Source: Mycobacterium montefiorense (lineage in GTDB: Bacteria; Actinomycetota; Actinomycetes; Mycobacteriales; Mycobacteriaceae). Taken from it: 64,000 nucleotides of DNA. Location of the stretch: NCBI RefSeq assembly GCF_003112775.1, contig NZ_BFCH01000002.1, positions 442,250-506,249 on the forward strand. Direction: 5' to 3'. Below the pieces are notes generated by a model. It did no database searches, was not told the origin of the DNA, and saw only the letters and a program-made list of their open reading frames with translations. Numbering within the stretch: position 1 is the first letter of the stretch; each line of letters begins with the position of its first letter. Position numbers and translations under genes: made by a program. Of the stretch, positions 46,748-56,638 are shown in pieces.

Positions 46748-47779
46748 GTGACTACGCCAGATCCAGCCCGGGCGGCTTCGGGTGCGGTCGTTGCCGGGCG
46801 CTATGCGGGGGCACCGGTCGTACCGATCCGCTCATGGAACGGCGCTCAGCCCCGTTTCGGGGACCGGATCTTTCGCAAATTAGCGGAGTCCTCGGGGGTA
46901 CTGATCGCCGTCGTGGTCGTTGCGATCGGCGGCTTCCTGCTGTTGCGTGCGGCACCGGCGTTCAAGCGCAATCAAGAGGACTTCTTCACCTACCGCGGCA
47001 ACTGGGTTACGACCAACACCTCGACGATGCACTTCGGCATCCTCGATCTGCTGCAGGTGACGGTGTTCGTCTCGGTGTTCGCCTTGATCCTGGCCATGCC
47101 GGTCGCGCTGGGCGTCGCCATCTTCCTCACCCAGTACGCACCGCGGCGGCTCGCCGGGCCGTTGGCTTACACCGTCGATCTGCTGGCCGCGGTTCCCTCG
47201 ATCATCTACGGCGCCTGGGGCCTCTATGTACTGGCCCCGCAACTGGAACCGGTCGCGACCTGGCTGAATCAGAACCTGGGCTGGTGTTTCCTGTTCGCCG
47301 ACGGCACGGCGTCGGTGGCCGGTGGCGGCACCCTCTTCACCGGCGGCATCGTGCTGGCCGTGATGATCCTGCCGTTCATCACCGCGGTCACCCGCGAGGT
47401 TTTCGTGCAGACACCACACGAGCAGGTTGAGGCCGCACTGGCGCTCGGCGCCACCCGCTGGGAGGTAGTCAAGACGACGGTGCTGCCGTTCGGGCGGTCC
47501 GGGTACGTCAGCGGCGCGATGCTGGGTCTGGGCCGCGCCCTGGGTGAAACGGTCGCACTGCTGATCATTTTGCGCGGCACTCAAAAGGCGTTCGGTTGGT
47601 CGCTATTCGATGGTGGCTCGACCTTCGCGACCAAGATCGCGGCCACCGCATGGGAATTCGATGACCGATACAAGGCCGGCGCCTATATCGCAGCCGGTCT
47701 GGTGCTTTTCGTGCTGACCTTTGTGGTCGACGCGGTGGCGCGCGGTGCGGTTGCCGGAACCAGGAGGGGCAGGCGATGA
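46748..47779 (+). CDS. pstC: Phosphate ABC transporter permease PstC
   Basis: 343 residues, six or more membrane helices. The EAA loop, EQVEAALALGATRWEVVKTTVLPFGRSG, contacts the ATPase. GTG 46748 is 48 bases after pstS. The stop overlaps the pstA start by four bases. Confidence 0.96.
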   Translation: MTTPDPARAASGAVVAGRYAGAPVVPIRSWNGAQPRFGDRIFRKLAESSGVLIAVVVVAIGGFLLLRAAPAFKRNQEDFFTYRGNWVTTNTSTMHFGILDLLQVTVFVSVFALILAMPVALGVAIFLTQYAPRRLAGPLAYTVDLLAAVPSIIYGAWGLYVLAPQLEPVATWLNQNLGWCFLFADGTASVAGGGTLFTGGIVLAVMILPFITAVTREVFVQTPHEQVEAALALGATRWEVVKTTVLPFGRSGYVSGAMLGLGRALGETVALLIILRGTQKAFGWSLFDGGSTFATKIAATAWEFDDRYKAGAYIAAGLVLFVLTFVVDAVARGAVAGTRRGRR

Positions 47780-48690
47780 CTTCGATCTTCGACCGTCCCC
47801 TCAAAGCGCGCCGGCTGTCCGGACTTGGCAGGCGTCGCCGGATCTCGAACATCGTTGCGACCGTATTGGTCTCGCTATCGATGCTGATTGCGCTGGCGCC
47901 ATTGCTGTGGGTGCTCATCGAGGTTGTCGCCAAGGGGTTCAAGGCGATCGCGTCCAGCTCGTGGTGGACGCATTCCCAAGCGGGTACCACGGCTTTTGTT
48001 GCCGGGGGAGGTGCTTACCACGCGATTGTCGGCACCGTTCTGCAGGGTTTGGTGTCCGCCGCGATCTCCGTCCCGATCGGCGTCATGCTCGCGGTTTATC
48101 TGGTCGAGTACTCCGGTGGTACCCGACTTGGGCGTGTGGCGACATTCATGGTGGACATCCTGTCCGGCGTGCCTTCAATCGTTGCGGCATTGTTCATCTA
48201 CGCGTTATGTGTGGCTACGCTTGGTTTCCCCCGTTCGGGGTTCGCGGTGTCGTTGTCGTTGGCGCTGTTGATGCTGCCGGTGATCGAGCGGTCAACCGAG
48301 GAGATGCTGCGGATTGTTCCGACAGAGCTCCGCGAGGCGAGTTATGCCTTGGGAGTGCCGAAGTGGAAAACCATTGTCAGGGTGGTGATTCCGACGGGGT
48401 TGTCGGGCATCGTCACCGGGATCATGCTGGCGCTGGCCAGGGTGATGGGCGAGACGGCTCCGCTGTTGATTCTGGTCGGTTATTCGCAAGCGATGAACTT
48501 CGACATCTTCAAGGGGTTCATGGGGACGCTGCCTGGCATGATGTTCAACCAGACAGCGGCGGGCGCGGGCGTCAACCCGGTCCCCACGGATCGGCTGTGG
48601 GGCGCAGGGTTGACACTGATCCTGATCATCGCCGTGATTAACGTCGGAGCCAGGGTGGCCTCGATGATGTTTGCTCCCAAAAAGTCCTAG
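47776..48690 (+). CDS. pstA: Phosphate ABC transporter permease PstA
   Basis: 304 residues with six membrane helices. The EAA loop is [29 protein letters not shown]. It starts within the pstC stop (ATGA) and ends 13 bases before the pstB start, so the operon is tight. Confidence 0.96.
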   Translation: MTSIFDRPLKARRLSGLGRRRRISNIVATVLVSLSMLIALAPLLWVLIEVVAKGFKAIASSSWWTHSQAGTTAFVAGGGAYHAIVGTVLQGLVSAAISVPIGVMLAVYLVEYSGGTRLGRVATFMVDILSGVPSIVAALFIYALCVATLGFPRSGFAVSLSLALLMLPVIERSTEEMLRIVPTELREASYALGVPKWKTIVRVVIPTGLSGIVTGIMLALARVMGETAPLLILVGYSQAMNFDIFKGFMGTLPGMMFNQTAAGAGVNPVPTDRLWGAGLTLILIIAVINVGARVASMMFAPKKS

Positions 48691-48703
48691 GGAGGAGTGC
48701 TGG

Positions 48704-49480
48704 GTGGCAAAGCGTTTGGATCTCAAAGACGTCAACATCTACTACGGATCGTTTCAGGCGGTCGCCGAGGTGACGCTGTCGATTCTGCCGCGGAGCGTGA
48801 CGGCATTCATCGGTGCCTCTGGCTGCGGTAAGACGACCGTGCTGCGGACACTGAACCGGATGCATGAGGTCATCCCGGGCGCGCGGGTCGAGGGCACTGT
48901 GTTGCTCGATGACGAAAACATCTATGCCTCCGGTATTGACCCAGTCGGCGTGCGCCGAGCCATCGGCATGGTGTTCCAAAGACCAAACCCGTTCCCCGCC
49001 ATGTCTATTCGTGACAACGTGGTTGCCGGCCTGAAACTGCAAGGGGTGCGTAATCGCACGCTGCTCGACGACGTCGCCGAGCACTCACTGCGCGGGGCCA
49101 ACCTGTGGGATGAGGTCAAGGATCGGCTGAACCGGCCCGGTGGCGGGCTTTCGGGCGGGCAGCAGCAGCGGTTGTGCATCGCGCGGGCGATCGCCGTGCA
49201 GCCCGATGTGCTGCTGATGGACGAGCCGTGCTCGGCGCTGGACCCGATCTCGACGATGGCGATCGAGGAACTGATCAGCGAGCTCAAACAGGACTACACC
49301 ATCGTCATCGTCACGCACAACATGCAGCAGGCCGCTCGCGTCAGCGATCACACGGCGTTTTTCAACCTGGAAGCAGCGGGGAAGCCGGGCCGGCTCATTG
49401 AGATCGACGATACCGAGAAGATCTTTTCCAATCCGTCTCAGAAGGCCACCGAGGACTACATCTCCGGTCGCTTCGGCTAG
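48704..49480 (+). CDS. pstB: Phosphate ABC transporter ATPase PstB (PhoT)
   Basis: 258 residues. Walker [10 protein letters not shown], signature LSGGQQQR, Walker [14 protein letters not shown] and switch His in VTHNMQQA are all intact. GTG 48704 is chosen for the GGAGGAG site at 48691-48697. M. tuberculosis keeps only this gene (phoT) of the operon at this locus. Its end overlaps the convergent phoY2 by four bases. Confidence 0.97.
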   Translation: MAKRLDLKDVNIYYGSFQAVAEVTLSILPRSVTAFIGASGCGKTTVLRTLNRMHEVIPGARVEGTVLLDDENIYASGIDPVGVRRAIGMVFQRPNPFPAMSIRDNVVAGLKLQGVRNRTLLDDVAEHSLRGANLWDEVKDRLNRPGGGLSGGQQQRLCIARAIAVQPDVLLMDEPCSALDPISTMAIEELISELKQDYTIVIVTHNMQQAARVSDHTAFFNLEAAGKPGRLIEIDDTEKIFSNPSQKATEDYISGRFG

Positions 49481-50151
49481 TTTGCGGCGACCGGGGGCGT
49501 CGCTTCGTCTTCGGGCAATTTACCCGTCGCCTGGAAGATGACCCGTCTGGCCACCTCGACCGCATGGTCGGCAAAGCGTTCGTAGAAACGGCCCAGCAGC
49601 GTCACGTCGACGGCCGCGGCCACGCCGTGTCTCCATTCGCGGTCCATCAGCACCGAGAACAAATGCCGGTGCAGATCGTCCATCGCGTCGTCTTCTTCGC
49701 GTATCCGGGCCGCTTTTTCCGGGTCGCGGGACAACACAACCTCTTGCGCGCTGTTGCCTAATTCGACTGCGACTCTGCCCATTTCGGCGAAGTACCCGTT
49801 GACTTCCTCGGGCAATGTGTGCTGAGGGTGGCGCCGGCGGGCGATCTTGGCAACGTGCAGCGCGAGCGCGCCCATCCGGTCGATGTCGGCCACCATCTGG
49901 ATGGCACTCACAATGGACCGCAGGTCGCCGGCCACCGGCGCCTGCAGTGCCAGCAGGACGAAGGCGCTCTCCTCGGCCTCGGCGCTCAGAGTCGCGATCT
50001 GTTCGTGGCCGGAGATCACCTGTTCGGCGAGGACGAGATCGGCCTGCAGGAGTGCCTGGGTCGCTTGCTCCATGGCTACCCCTGCCAGTCCGCACATCTC
50101 GCCAAGGCGCTCGGACAATTCCGAGAGTTGCTCGTGGTAGGCGGTCCGCAT
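49477..50151 (-). CDS. phoY2: PhoU-family phosphate signalling regulator (PhoY2)
   Basis: 224 residues, all alpha, with two PhoU repeats; [36 protein letters not shown] and [25 protein letters not shown] carry the E-R-x-x-D-H type metal motifs. PhoU proteins restrain the SenX3-RegX3 system when phosphate is ample by linking Pst to the kinase. Convergent with pstB, overlapping by four bases. Confidence 0.95.
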   Translation of the reverse strand: MRTAYHEQLSELSERLGEMCGLAGVAMEQATQALLQADLVLAEQVISGHEQIATLSAEAEESAFVLLALQAPVAGDLRSIVSAIQMVADIDRMGALALHVAKIARRRHPQHTLPEEVNGYFAEMGRVAVELGNSAQEVVLSRDPEKAARIREEDDAMDDLHRHLFSVLMDREWRHGVAAAVDVTLLGRFYERFADHAVEVARRVIFQATGKLPEDEATPPVAAN

Positions 50152-50208
50152 GCTGCCAAGCCTACTTACTCGGCGTCGGAAACGGCGGCCTACGTCAGCG
50201 AATTATGG

Positions 50209-52362
50209 TTATTCACAGGTGGTATCGGCGGCGTTAGTCACCGTCAGATCGTCCGGCAATTTGGTTGGCGTGCTGCCCGGACTGCGGTCGATCTGGACGC
50301 TGAGCGACGAGCCGCTGGGTGCGGGAGCGGTAACCGCCTTGAAGTCGGGACCCAGCACCACCTGGACGACCTGACCGTAGCCGGAAACCCGCGCAACCTT
50401 CGAATTAGCGAACGCCGAGGCAACCGTCGCGGCCGCCTGCTCGTTGCCGGGCGAGAAGAACACCGTCGTGGAGGTCAGCGAACTCGGATAGTCATCGGGC
50501 GACATGACGTTGAACCCGTTGCGCTTGAGCGCGGTGGTGGCGGTCGCGGCAAGCCCGCTCTGTGCGGTCGCGTTGGAGACCCGCACGGTGACTTCGTCAG
50601 GCGAGGTCGTTGTCACCTGCTCGCGTCGCGCTTCGGGAGCCGTGCTGGGCGGCGGTGCTTTCTTGGTCGTGGGCGCGGTTGTCGGCCCCGAGGTTGGCGT
50701 CGTCCCCAGGCTCGCGGCGTTCTGGTCGTTCTCCTCAGGCAGTGGATCGTCGTTGATGATCGCGTTGAAAAGCGCCTTCATGTCGGACGTGCGCGGCGGC
50801 TCGTCGCCGTTCTGGTCTGTCACACCGGTGGGCACCGTGACGAACGTGAAGTGACCGGCCGCCATGCCCTGCAACGACTGCCCCAGCTGAACAAGGTCTT
50901 TGGTGCCGACATTGTCCACCCGGCTATTGCTGATGAACATGTTGACGACGTTGTTGAGCTTGTTCAGGTCGGTCAAAGTGTCTTCGGAAATCAGCGAACG
51001 CAGCAGCGACGACAAGAACAACTGCTGGCGCTTGATGCGGCCGTAGTCGCCGTTGAACTCCGTGGTGACCTGCCGGGCCCGTACGTAGTTCAGCGCCGTC
51101 GGGCCATCAATGAGCTGGCGTCCCGAATGTTCGAGGACGGTACCGAGTTCGTAGTCGTGCAGCGGTGTCTTGCTGCACACCTCGACACCGCCGAGTGCCT
51201 CTACCATCTTCGCGAAGCCGGAGAAGTCGACGGCGATGAACCGGTTGATGCTCAGGCCGGACAGCTTCTGGATTTCCTTCACCAGACATTTCGGACCGCC
51301 GAAGGAGAATGCCGAGTTCAGTTTGGTCTCGGTGTAGATATTCTTGGAACCCCAGGTCTTTGTCTTCTCGTCGTAGAGGGGTCCGTACTTACCGGTATCG
51401 GGATTCCAGGCTTCGCACTGCATCGGGGTGATCGCCAGGTCGCGGGGGAACGAGACCGCCACCACGCGTTTGCGGTTCGCCGGGATGTTCACCAGCATCA
51501 CGGTGTCCGACCGTGCGCCGCCGGCGTCCTCGGTGTCGCCCGCGCCCATGTCGGCGTTGGCGCCGGAGCGGGAGTCCATACCGACGATCAGGAAGTCTTC
51601 ATCGCCGTACTGACCGCTGGGGTCGACGATGTCGCCGGAATTCGGGTCGAGCGCGTTAACGATGTTGAGCCGGTGGTTCTTCGACGCGCTCCACTGCCAT
51701 GCGCCCCCGGTCAGGGCCAACGCCAGCCCGGCAAACAGTGCGGTCAGCGATCGAAGCGCCAGCAGTATCGGCCGACGGCGGGACTTGAGCTTCGGCGCCA
51801 GGCTTGCCGGAGATTTCGGTCGGCGGGCCTGCTCCGGTTTGACCGGGTGTGACGTACCCGCTTCCTCGACCGGGAGTTGGGACTCGGAGTCGTCGCCGTT
51901 CGGGTAGTTCGTGAGCTCGAGGTCGGGAATCTCCGAGACGACGTCGAGTGAGTAGGCCGGGGTATCGATGACCTGGGTGTCCTGCTGGTCGACGAACCAC
52001 TCCGGATCGGGTTCGGCGGGTTCATCGTCGAGGGCCGCGCGGCGATGACGGGTTCCGGTGGCGCCGGTGCCGACCTTGGCGATCAGGTCGGCGACGCTGA
52101 CCGCGCCGGAGGAATGGTTTCCGCTGCTGGCGGAGCCGCGGGGTGGGGGCTCGACGGCCTCGGCGGAGAGCTCCGCGGGTGCTTCTGGGTGGGTCTGGTG
52201 ACGGGGCTCGATCTGCCAACGGTGGATGCTGTCGTCGGCGGGTGATTCGGAGAACCGCTCCCACGGTGCGGCGCTGCGTGCGGCGGGAGGGGTCGGGGTG
52301 ACCGGTTGGCGGTCGGGAGAGCGGCGGTGGCCAAAAGTGGCGTCTACCTCGCCGTCACTCAT
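50209..52362 (-). CDS. LytR-CpsA-Psr (LCP) family cell-wall ligase with LytR_C domain
   Basis: 717 residues. A long Pro/Ser-rich cytoplasmic N-terminus (1-185) is followed by a membrane helix (about 203-220). The LCP domain (about 250-480) shows GMDSRSGANADMGAGDTEDAGGARSDTVMLVNIPANRKRVVAVSFPRD and the Arg-rich VRARQVTTEFNGDYGRIKRQQ site. The C-terminal LytR_C domain (about 585-690) follows a Thr/Pro linker. LCP enzymes attach arabinogalactan to peptidoglycan; this is the Rv0822c-type paralogue. The N-terminal extension may be phosphorylated, which is inference. Confidence 0.93.
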   Translation of the reverse strand: MSDGEVDATFGHRRSPDRQPVTPTPPAARSAAPWERFSESPADDSIHRWQIEPRHQTHPEAPAELSAEAVEPPPRGSASSGNHSSGAVSVADLIAKVGTGATGTRHRRAALDDEPAEPDPEWFVDQQDTQVIDTPAYSLDVVSEIPDLELTNYPNGDDSESQLPVEEAGTSHPVKPEQARRPKSPASLAPKLKSRRRPILLALRSLTALFAGLALALTGGAWQWSASKNHRLNIVNALDPNSGDIVDPSGQYGDEDFLIVGMDSRSGANADMGAGDTEDAGGARSDTVMLVNIPANRKRVVAVSFPRDLAITPMQCEAWNPDTGKYGPLYDEKTKTWGSKNIYTETKLNSAFSFGGPKCLVKEIQKLSGLSINRFIAVDFSGFAKMVEALGGVEVCSKTPLHDYELGTVLEHSGRQLIDGPTALNYVRARQVTTEFNGDYGRIKRQQLFLSSLLRSLISEDTLTDLNKLNNVVNMFISNSRVDNVGTKDLVQLGQSLQGMAAGHFTFVTVPTGVTDQNGDEPPRTSDMKALFNAIINDDPLPEENDQNAASLGTTPTSGPTTAPTTKKAPPPSTAPEARREQVTTTSPDEVTVRVSNATAQSGLAATATTALKRNGFNVMSPDDYPSSLTSTTVFFSPGNEQAAATVASAFANSKVARVSGYGQVVQVVLGPDFKAVTAPAPSGSSLSVQIDRSPGSTPTKLPDDLTVTNAADTTCE

Positions 52363-52584
52363 ATTTCACCCGCCTCCGAAGCTCTGATGCCGCCGTCAGT
52401 GATGTCCGTGCGCCAATTCAGCACAGCGCCGCGCTGACAGCGCTGCAACTTCGCTACCCGTTGGGTCGCGCGTATTCAGTAGCCCCTGCGCAGCGGGATA
52501 ACCAACCGCCGCTCAAGCGCAATCCAGCAAGGTCCACATCGTACTGACTTATCGCCTTGGGCGCGATTTCGAACGGGGTTCGCT

Positions 52585-53718
52585 TCAACCGCCGGAGTGC
52601 ATGACATCGGCCCCCGCCGGCACCGTGCAGTCATCGGGGTCGTTCAGCCAGCCTTCGGGCAGGCTGACGCGGGCGGGCGAGCCCTGACGGCCACGCGGCC
52701 CGGTCGCCGCCTCCGGGAATGCGACGGTGCCGTCCAGCCTGCCCAGCAGCTCGTCGAGTTCATCGAGCGTCTTGACCAGAGCCAGTGCGCGCCGCAAATC
52801 CGATCCGGCCGGGAAGCCGTGCAGATACCAGGCGACGTGTTTGCGGATGTCGCGCATGCCCTTGTCCTCGCCGAAGTGGGCGGCGAGCAATGCGCCGTGC
52901 CGGCGCACGATGTCGGCGACCTCGCCCAAGGTTGGCGGAGTGGGGGCCGGGCTACCGGTGAATGCGGCCGACAGTTCGGCGAACAGCCAGGGCCGGCCCA
53001 GGCAGCCACGGCCGATCACGACGCCGTCGCATCCGGTGCTGGCCATCATGGTCAGCGCGTCGCTGGCGTCGTAGATGTCGCCGTTGCCGAGCACCGGAAT
53101 GGTTTGTACCTGCTGCTTGAGCAGGGCGATCTGCTCCCAATCCGCGGTGCCGGAGTAACGCTGCGCCGCGGTGCGAGCATGCAGCGCGACCGCTGCCGCG
53201 CCTTCAGCTTCGGCGATGCGGCCGGCGTCCAGGTGCGTGTGGTGTTCGTCGTCGATGCCGATGCGGAATTTGACCGTCACCGGGATGTCAGTGCCTTCGG
53301 TGGCGCGCACCGCGGCCGCCACGATCTGGCCGAACAATCTGCGCTTGAACGGCAGCGCCGCGCCGCCGCCGCGCTTGGTGACCTTGGGCACCGGGCAGCC
53401 GAAGTTCATGTCGATGTGGTCGGCGAGGTTGTCGTCGGCGATCATCTTGGCCGCCGCGTAGGTGGTGGCGGGGTCGACGGTGTAGAGCTGCAGCGAGCGC
53501 GGCGATTCCTCGGGAGAGAACGTCGTCATGTGCATCGTGACGGGATGCCGCTCGACGAAGGCACGCGCGGTGACCATCTCGCAGACGTAGAGTCCGCTGA
53601 CCGTGCCGACCCTGGCCAGCTCTAGTTCACGGCAGAGCGTCCGGAACGCGACGTTGGTTACGCCTGCCATCGGGGCCAGCACCACCGGGCTGGCGAGCGT
53701 GATCGGACCGATGCGCAT
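52585..53718 (-). CDS. dus: tRNA-dihydrouridine synthase
   Basis: 377 residues. The FMN TIM barrel shows APMAGVTNVAFR, DMNFGCPVPKV (catalytic Cys), HARTAAQRYSGTADW and GNGDIYDASDA, the DusB pattern. It reduces uridine in tRNA D-loops. It ends 222 bases before the LCP gene start and begins six bases after desA1, on the same strand; equivalent to Rv0823c. Confidence 0.95.
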   Translation of the reverse strand: MRIGPITLASPVVLAPMAGVTNVAFRTLCRELELARVGTVSGLYVCEMVTARAFVERHPVTMHMTTFSPEESPRSLQLYTVDPATTYAAAKMIADDNLADHIDMNFGCPVPKVTKRGGGAALPFKRRLFGQIVAAAVRATEGTDIPVTVKFRIGIDDEHHTHLDAGRIAEAEGAAAVALHARTAAQRYSGTADWEQIALLKQQVQTIPVLGNGDIYDASDALTMMASTGCDGVVIGRGCLGRPWLFAELSAAFTGSPAPTPPTLGEVADIVRRHGALLAAHFGEDKGMRDIRKHVAWYLHGFPAGSDLRRALALVKTLDELDELLGRLDGTVAFPEAATGPRGRQGSPARVSLPEGWLNDPDDCTVPAGADVMHSGG

Positions 53719-53724
53719 GCAGTA

Positions 53725-54747
53725 CTACCGGCGGCTCATCACCAGTTTGCCGGCGGTCTGATGCAGCTCGTTTGCGGTGGTTCGCTTGCCGGTGCGGGTT
53801 TCCCGGTCGAGCTGGCGTTGCTTGGACACCTCGAACTTGTCGCAGGCCTCTTCGAGTTCTTTGATCAGCAGGGCAAGGTCGTCGCGCAGTGCGGCGGCTT
53901 CACCGGTGAAGTCCTCGCGCTCGAAGATGCGCCACTTCTTGAGTACCGGCATGACGACCTCTTCGAGGTGGATGCGGGGGTCGTAGACGCCGCCGACGGC
54001 GATGAACACGGCCTTGCGCCGGAACTCGGGCACCTGATAGCCGGGCATCTGGAAGTTGCGCAGGATCTTGTGCAGCGACTTCATCGCCTGATTGGGATGG
54101 ATCTCGAACCCGGCCTCGCTGACGTCCCGGTAGAAGATCATGTGCAGGTTTTCGTCGGCGGAGATTTTGCCCAGCAGCTGGTCGGCGATCGTCTCGTTGC
54201 AGGCTTTACCCGTGTTGCGGTGCGAGATTCGGGTCGCGAGCTCCTGGAACGTGACATAGATGACCGAGTCGAAGAGGCTACTGGCGAACAGATCGGCTCG
54301 AACTTGGTGGTTCTGACCCGGACTGAAGCCCCGGTTCACCACCTCGAGGCGCAACTTCTCCAATTCGACGGGGTCGACGGCGCGGGTCACCACGAGGTAG
54401 TCGCGCAGCGCGATCCCGTGCCGGTTCTCTTCGGCGGTCCAGCGGTTGACCCAGGTGCCCCAGGGGCCGTCCAGGCTGAAGTTCATCGCGATCTCGCGGT
54501 GATAGGACGGCAGATTGTCCTCGGTCATCAGGTTCTGCACCATCGCCACCTGGGCGAGGTCGGAGAGCTTGCTCTGCTCGGGGTCCCAGTCCTGCCCGCC
54601 GAGCGCGTAGAAGTTCTTCCCGTCCGACCACGGGATGTAGTCGTGCGGGTTCCAGGGCTTGTGCATGGTCAGGTGTCGGTTCAGGTACTTCTCGACGACC
54701 GGCTCAAGCTCATGCAAAAGCTGCAGGTCGGTCATTTCGGCTGACAT
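53725..54747 (-). CDS. desA1: Acyl-ACP desaturase DesA1
   Basis: 340 residues of the soluble di-iron fatty-acid desaturase fold. Iron-ligand motifs are AEENRHGIALRDYL (E-x-x-H) and SADENLHMIFYRD (E-x-x-H). The mycobacterial DesA1/DesA2 pair acts on very long ACP-linked chains in mycolic-acid synthesis. It starts MSAEMTDLQLLHELEPVVEKYLNRH, as in Rv0824c. Two GACACAGATA direct repeats flank the promoter. Confidence 0.96.
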   Translation of the reverse strand: MSAEMTDLQLLHELEPVVEKYLNRHLTMHKPWNPHDYIPWSDGKNFYALGGQDWDPEQSKLSDLAQVAMVQNLMTEDNLPSYHREIAMNFSLDGPWGTWVNRWTAEENRHGIALRDYLVVTRAVDPVELEKLRLEVVNRGFSPGQNHQVRADLFASSLFDSVIYVTFQELATRISHRNTGKACNETIADQLLGKISADENLHMIFYRDVSEAGFEIHPNQAMKSLHKILRNFQMPGYQVPEFRRKAVFIAVGGVYDPRIHLEEVVMPVLKKWRIFEREDFTGEAAALRDDLALLIKELEEACDKFEVSKQRQLDRETRTGKRTTANELHQTAGKLVMSRR

Positions 54748-54759
54748 GACGCCCCCAGT

Positions 54760-54797
54760 TATCTGTGTCTAATGGTTGCAGTCAATATATCTGTGTC
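54760..54797. promoter_or_regulatory. Direct repeats flanking the desA1 promoter
   Basis: TATCTGTGTC occurs at 54760-54769 and 54788-54797 (GACACAGATA on the gene strand). Between them lies TTGACT, a good -35, with ATAACT-like -10 bases 17 further toward the gene. Position suits a regulator of desA1. Confidence 0.5.
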
Positions 54798-54884
54798 GGT
54801 CAGTAGCATCAAGTTCCCACTCGGGCGCGCCGGATCACAACTTGGCGTCGTGATGCTGGGTGGTGACGGCCGGGCGACCGATTG

Positions 54885-55496
54885 CTACTCGGATACCCCT
54901 TCCGGGGGCGGCACATACGGGGCGGCCGTGTTGAAAAGCATGTTGACGCAGTAATCGATGAATTGCTTGCGGGTGGCCCCGAGCTGTCTGTTCAAATACG
55001 CGGTGAACAGGCTCGTCAAGCCGCCGACCAGGCTGGTGGCAATCATCTTCTGCAGCACCGGATCGCCGATGTTGGACAGCTTTTTCTGCAGCAGATCGAT
55101 GAAGCTGGGCATCCACTCCGCGCCCGACTGCGTAAGGATCGGCTCGACGGCTGGAGCCAGCAGCAGCACGCGCCCGCGTACCGGGTCGTCGACCATCAGC
55201 TCGACGAACTGCTCGACCGCTTCGCGAGGGGTGTCCGACGATGTGAGCGCCGTCATAGCCCGCGCGCAGACGTCGTCGTACACGGCACGCACGAATTCGT
55301 CACGGTCGGAAAAGCTCTCGTAGAAATACCGTTCGGTGAGCGCAGCCTTGCGGCAGACGGCACGCACGGTGAGCGCGGGTCCGCGCTCGCTGCCCAATAA
55401 CTGCACGCCAGCGGCGATGAGGTTGTCGCGGCGAAGGGCGTGACGACTTTCCAGGGGGACGCCTGACCAACGGCCCCGTCGTTGACCGGACTGCAC
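54885..55496 (-). CDS. TetR-family regulator (Rv0825c-like)
   Basis: 203 residues. HTH: RRDNLIAAGVQLLGSERGPALTVRAVCRKAALTERYFYESFSDRDEFV. The ligand domain is helical (VEPILTQSGAEWMPSFIDLLQKKLSNIGD). It lies upstream of desA1 on the same strand, 137 bases away, and divergent from the MpaB-like oxygenase, the M. tuberculosis order Rv0824c-Rv0826. It could regulate either neighbour. Confidence 0.9.
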   Translation of the reverse strand: MQSGQRRGRWSGVPLESRHALRRDNLIAAGVQLLGSERGPALTVRAVCRKAALTERYFYESFSDRDEFVRAVYDDVCARAMTALTSSDTPREAVEQFVELMVDDPVRGRVLLLAPAVEPILTQSGAEWMPSFIDLLQKKLSNIGDPVLQKMIATSLVGGLTSLFTAYLNRQLGATRKQFIDYCVNMLFNTAAPYVPPPEGVSE

Positions 55497-55564
55497 ATCG
55501 CTCCTAAGCTTTGGATTGACAACGTACGTAGTCAGAATTTCTGCTAGCTACAGGAAACCCAACA

Positions 55565-56629
55565 GTGACCAAACATACGTCCGAAGCCTGCCCACTGACC
55601 AGCGCCGAAGCTGGTAGCGACGCGACCACTGTCGGCGAGGTGGCAATTTCTCTCGATGGGCCAGACGGCGCCGCCAGCGGGTGTCCGGTGTCCCCGTCGG
55701 GATATGAGGCGCCGCCAGTCCCGCTCAGCCCGGATTCCCTGACGTGGCGGTACTTCGGCGATTGGCGTGGCATGTTGCAGGGTCCGTGGGCGGGCTCGAT
55801 GCAAAATATGCACCCGCAACTGGGCGCGGCAGTTATCGACCACTCGACGTTCTTCCGGGAACGCTGGCCCCGACTGCTGCGATCGCTGTATCCGATCGGC
55901 GGAGTCGTCTTCGACCAAGACCGCGCGCCGGTCACTGGCGCCGAGGTGCGCGACTATCACGTCGACATCAAGGGTGTTGACGAACAGGGCCGCCGCTATC
56001 ACGCATTGAACCCCGACGTCTTTTACTGGGCGCACGCCACATTCTTTGTCGGCACAATCCATGTGGCCGAACGGTTTTGCGGCGGGCTGACCGAGGCGCA
56101 GAAACGTCAGCTGTTCGACGAGCACGTCGACTGGTACCGGATGTACGGCATGAGCATGCGCCCGGTGCCGGCATCCTGGGAGGAATTTCAGACCTACTGG
56201 GATCACATGTGCAGCAACGTGTTGGAGGACAATTGGGCCGCCCGCGCCGTTCTCGATCTGACTGAGCTCCCCAAACCTCCTTTCGCCCAATGGCTTCCGG
56301 ATGGGTTGTGGGCGGCGCAACGAAAACTCGTGGCACCGCTCTTCGTCTGGTTCACCGTCGGTCTCTACGATCCATCAGTGCGGCAACTGATGGGCTACCA
56401 GTGGTCGCGCCGCGACGAATGGCTGCACCGGCGGTTGGGTGACTTCGTTCGTCTCGTCTTCGCTTGTGTGCCAGCACGATTCCGCAAGCACCCGCGGGGC
56501 AGGGCCGGTTTGGATCGGGCGTCCGGACGGATCCCGGTCGACGCGCCGCTCGTGCACACACCTGCGCGCAACCTGCCGCCGGCCGACGAGCGCGACAACC
56601 CAATGCATTACTGCCCCAAGGTTTCCTAG
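55565..56629 (+). CDS. DUF2236 (MpaB-like) oxygenase family protein
   Basis: 354 residues. WRYFGDWRGMLQGPWAGSMQNMHPQLGAAVIDHS, the H-containing segment DVFYWAHATFFVGTIHVAERF and DEHVDWYRMYG match DUF2236/MpaB, a heme-binding oxygenase family that includes latex-clearing proteins. The conserved His residues are present. GTG 55565 has an AGGAAA patch upstream. The substrate is unknown. Equivalent to Rv0826. Confidence 0.88.
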   Translation: MTKHTSEACPLTSAEAGSDATTVGEVAISLDGPDGAASGCPVSPSGYEAPPVPLSPDSLTWRYFGDWRGMLQGPWAGSMQNMHPQLGAAVIDHSTFFRERWPRLLRSLYPIGGVVFDQDRAPVTGAEVRDYHVDIKGVDEQGRRYHALNPDVFYWAHATFFVGTIHVAERFCGGLTEAQKRQLFDEHVDWYRMYGMSMRPVPASWEEFQTYWDHMCSNVLEDNWAARAVLDLTELPKPPFAQWLPDGLWAAQRKLVAPLFVWFTVGLYDPSVRQLMGYQWSRRDEWLHRRLGDFVRLVFACVPARFRKHPRGRAGLDRASGRIPVDAPLVHTPARNLPPADERDNPMHYCPKVS

Positions 56630-56638
56630 GGCGCGATC

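Noticed and set aside
49819..51852. 677-codon plus-strand open frame
   Set aside because: Antisense to phoY2 and the LCP gene; composition is that of a high-GC shadow frame and no domain is visible.
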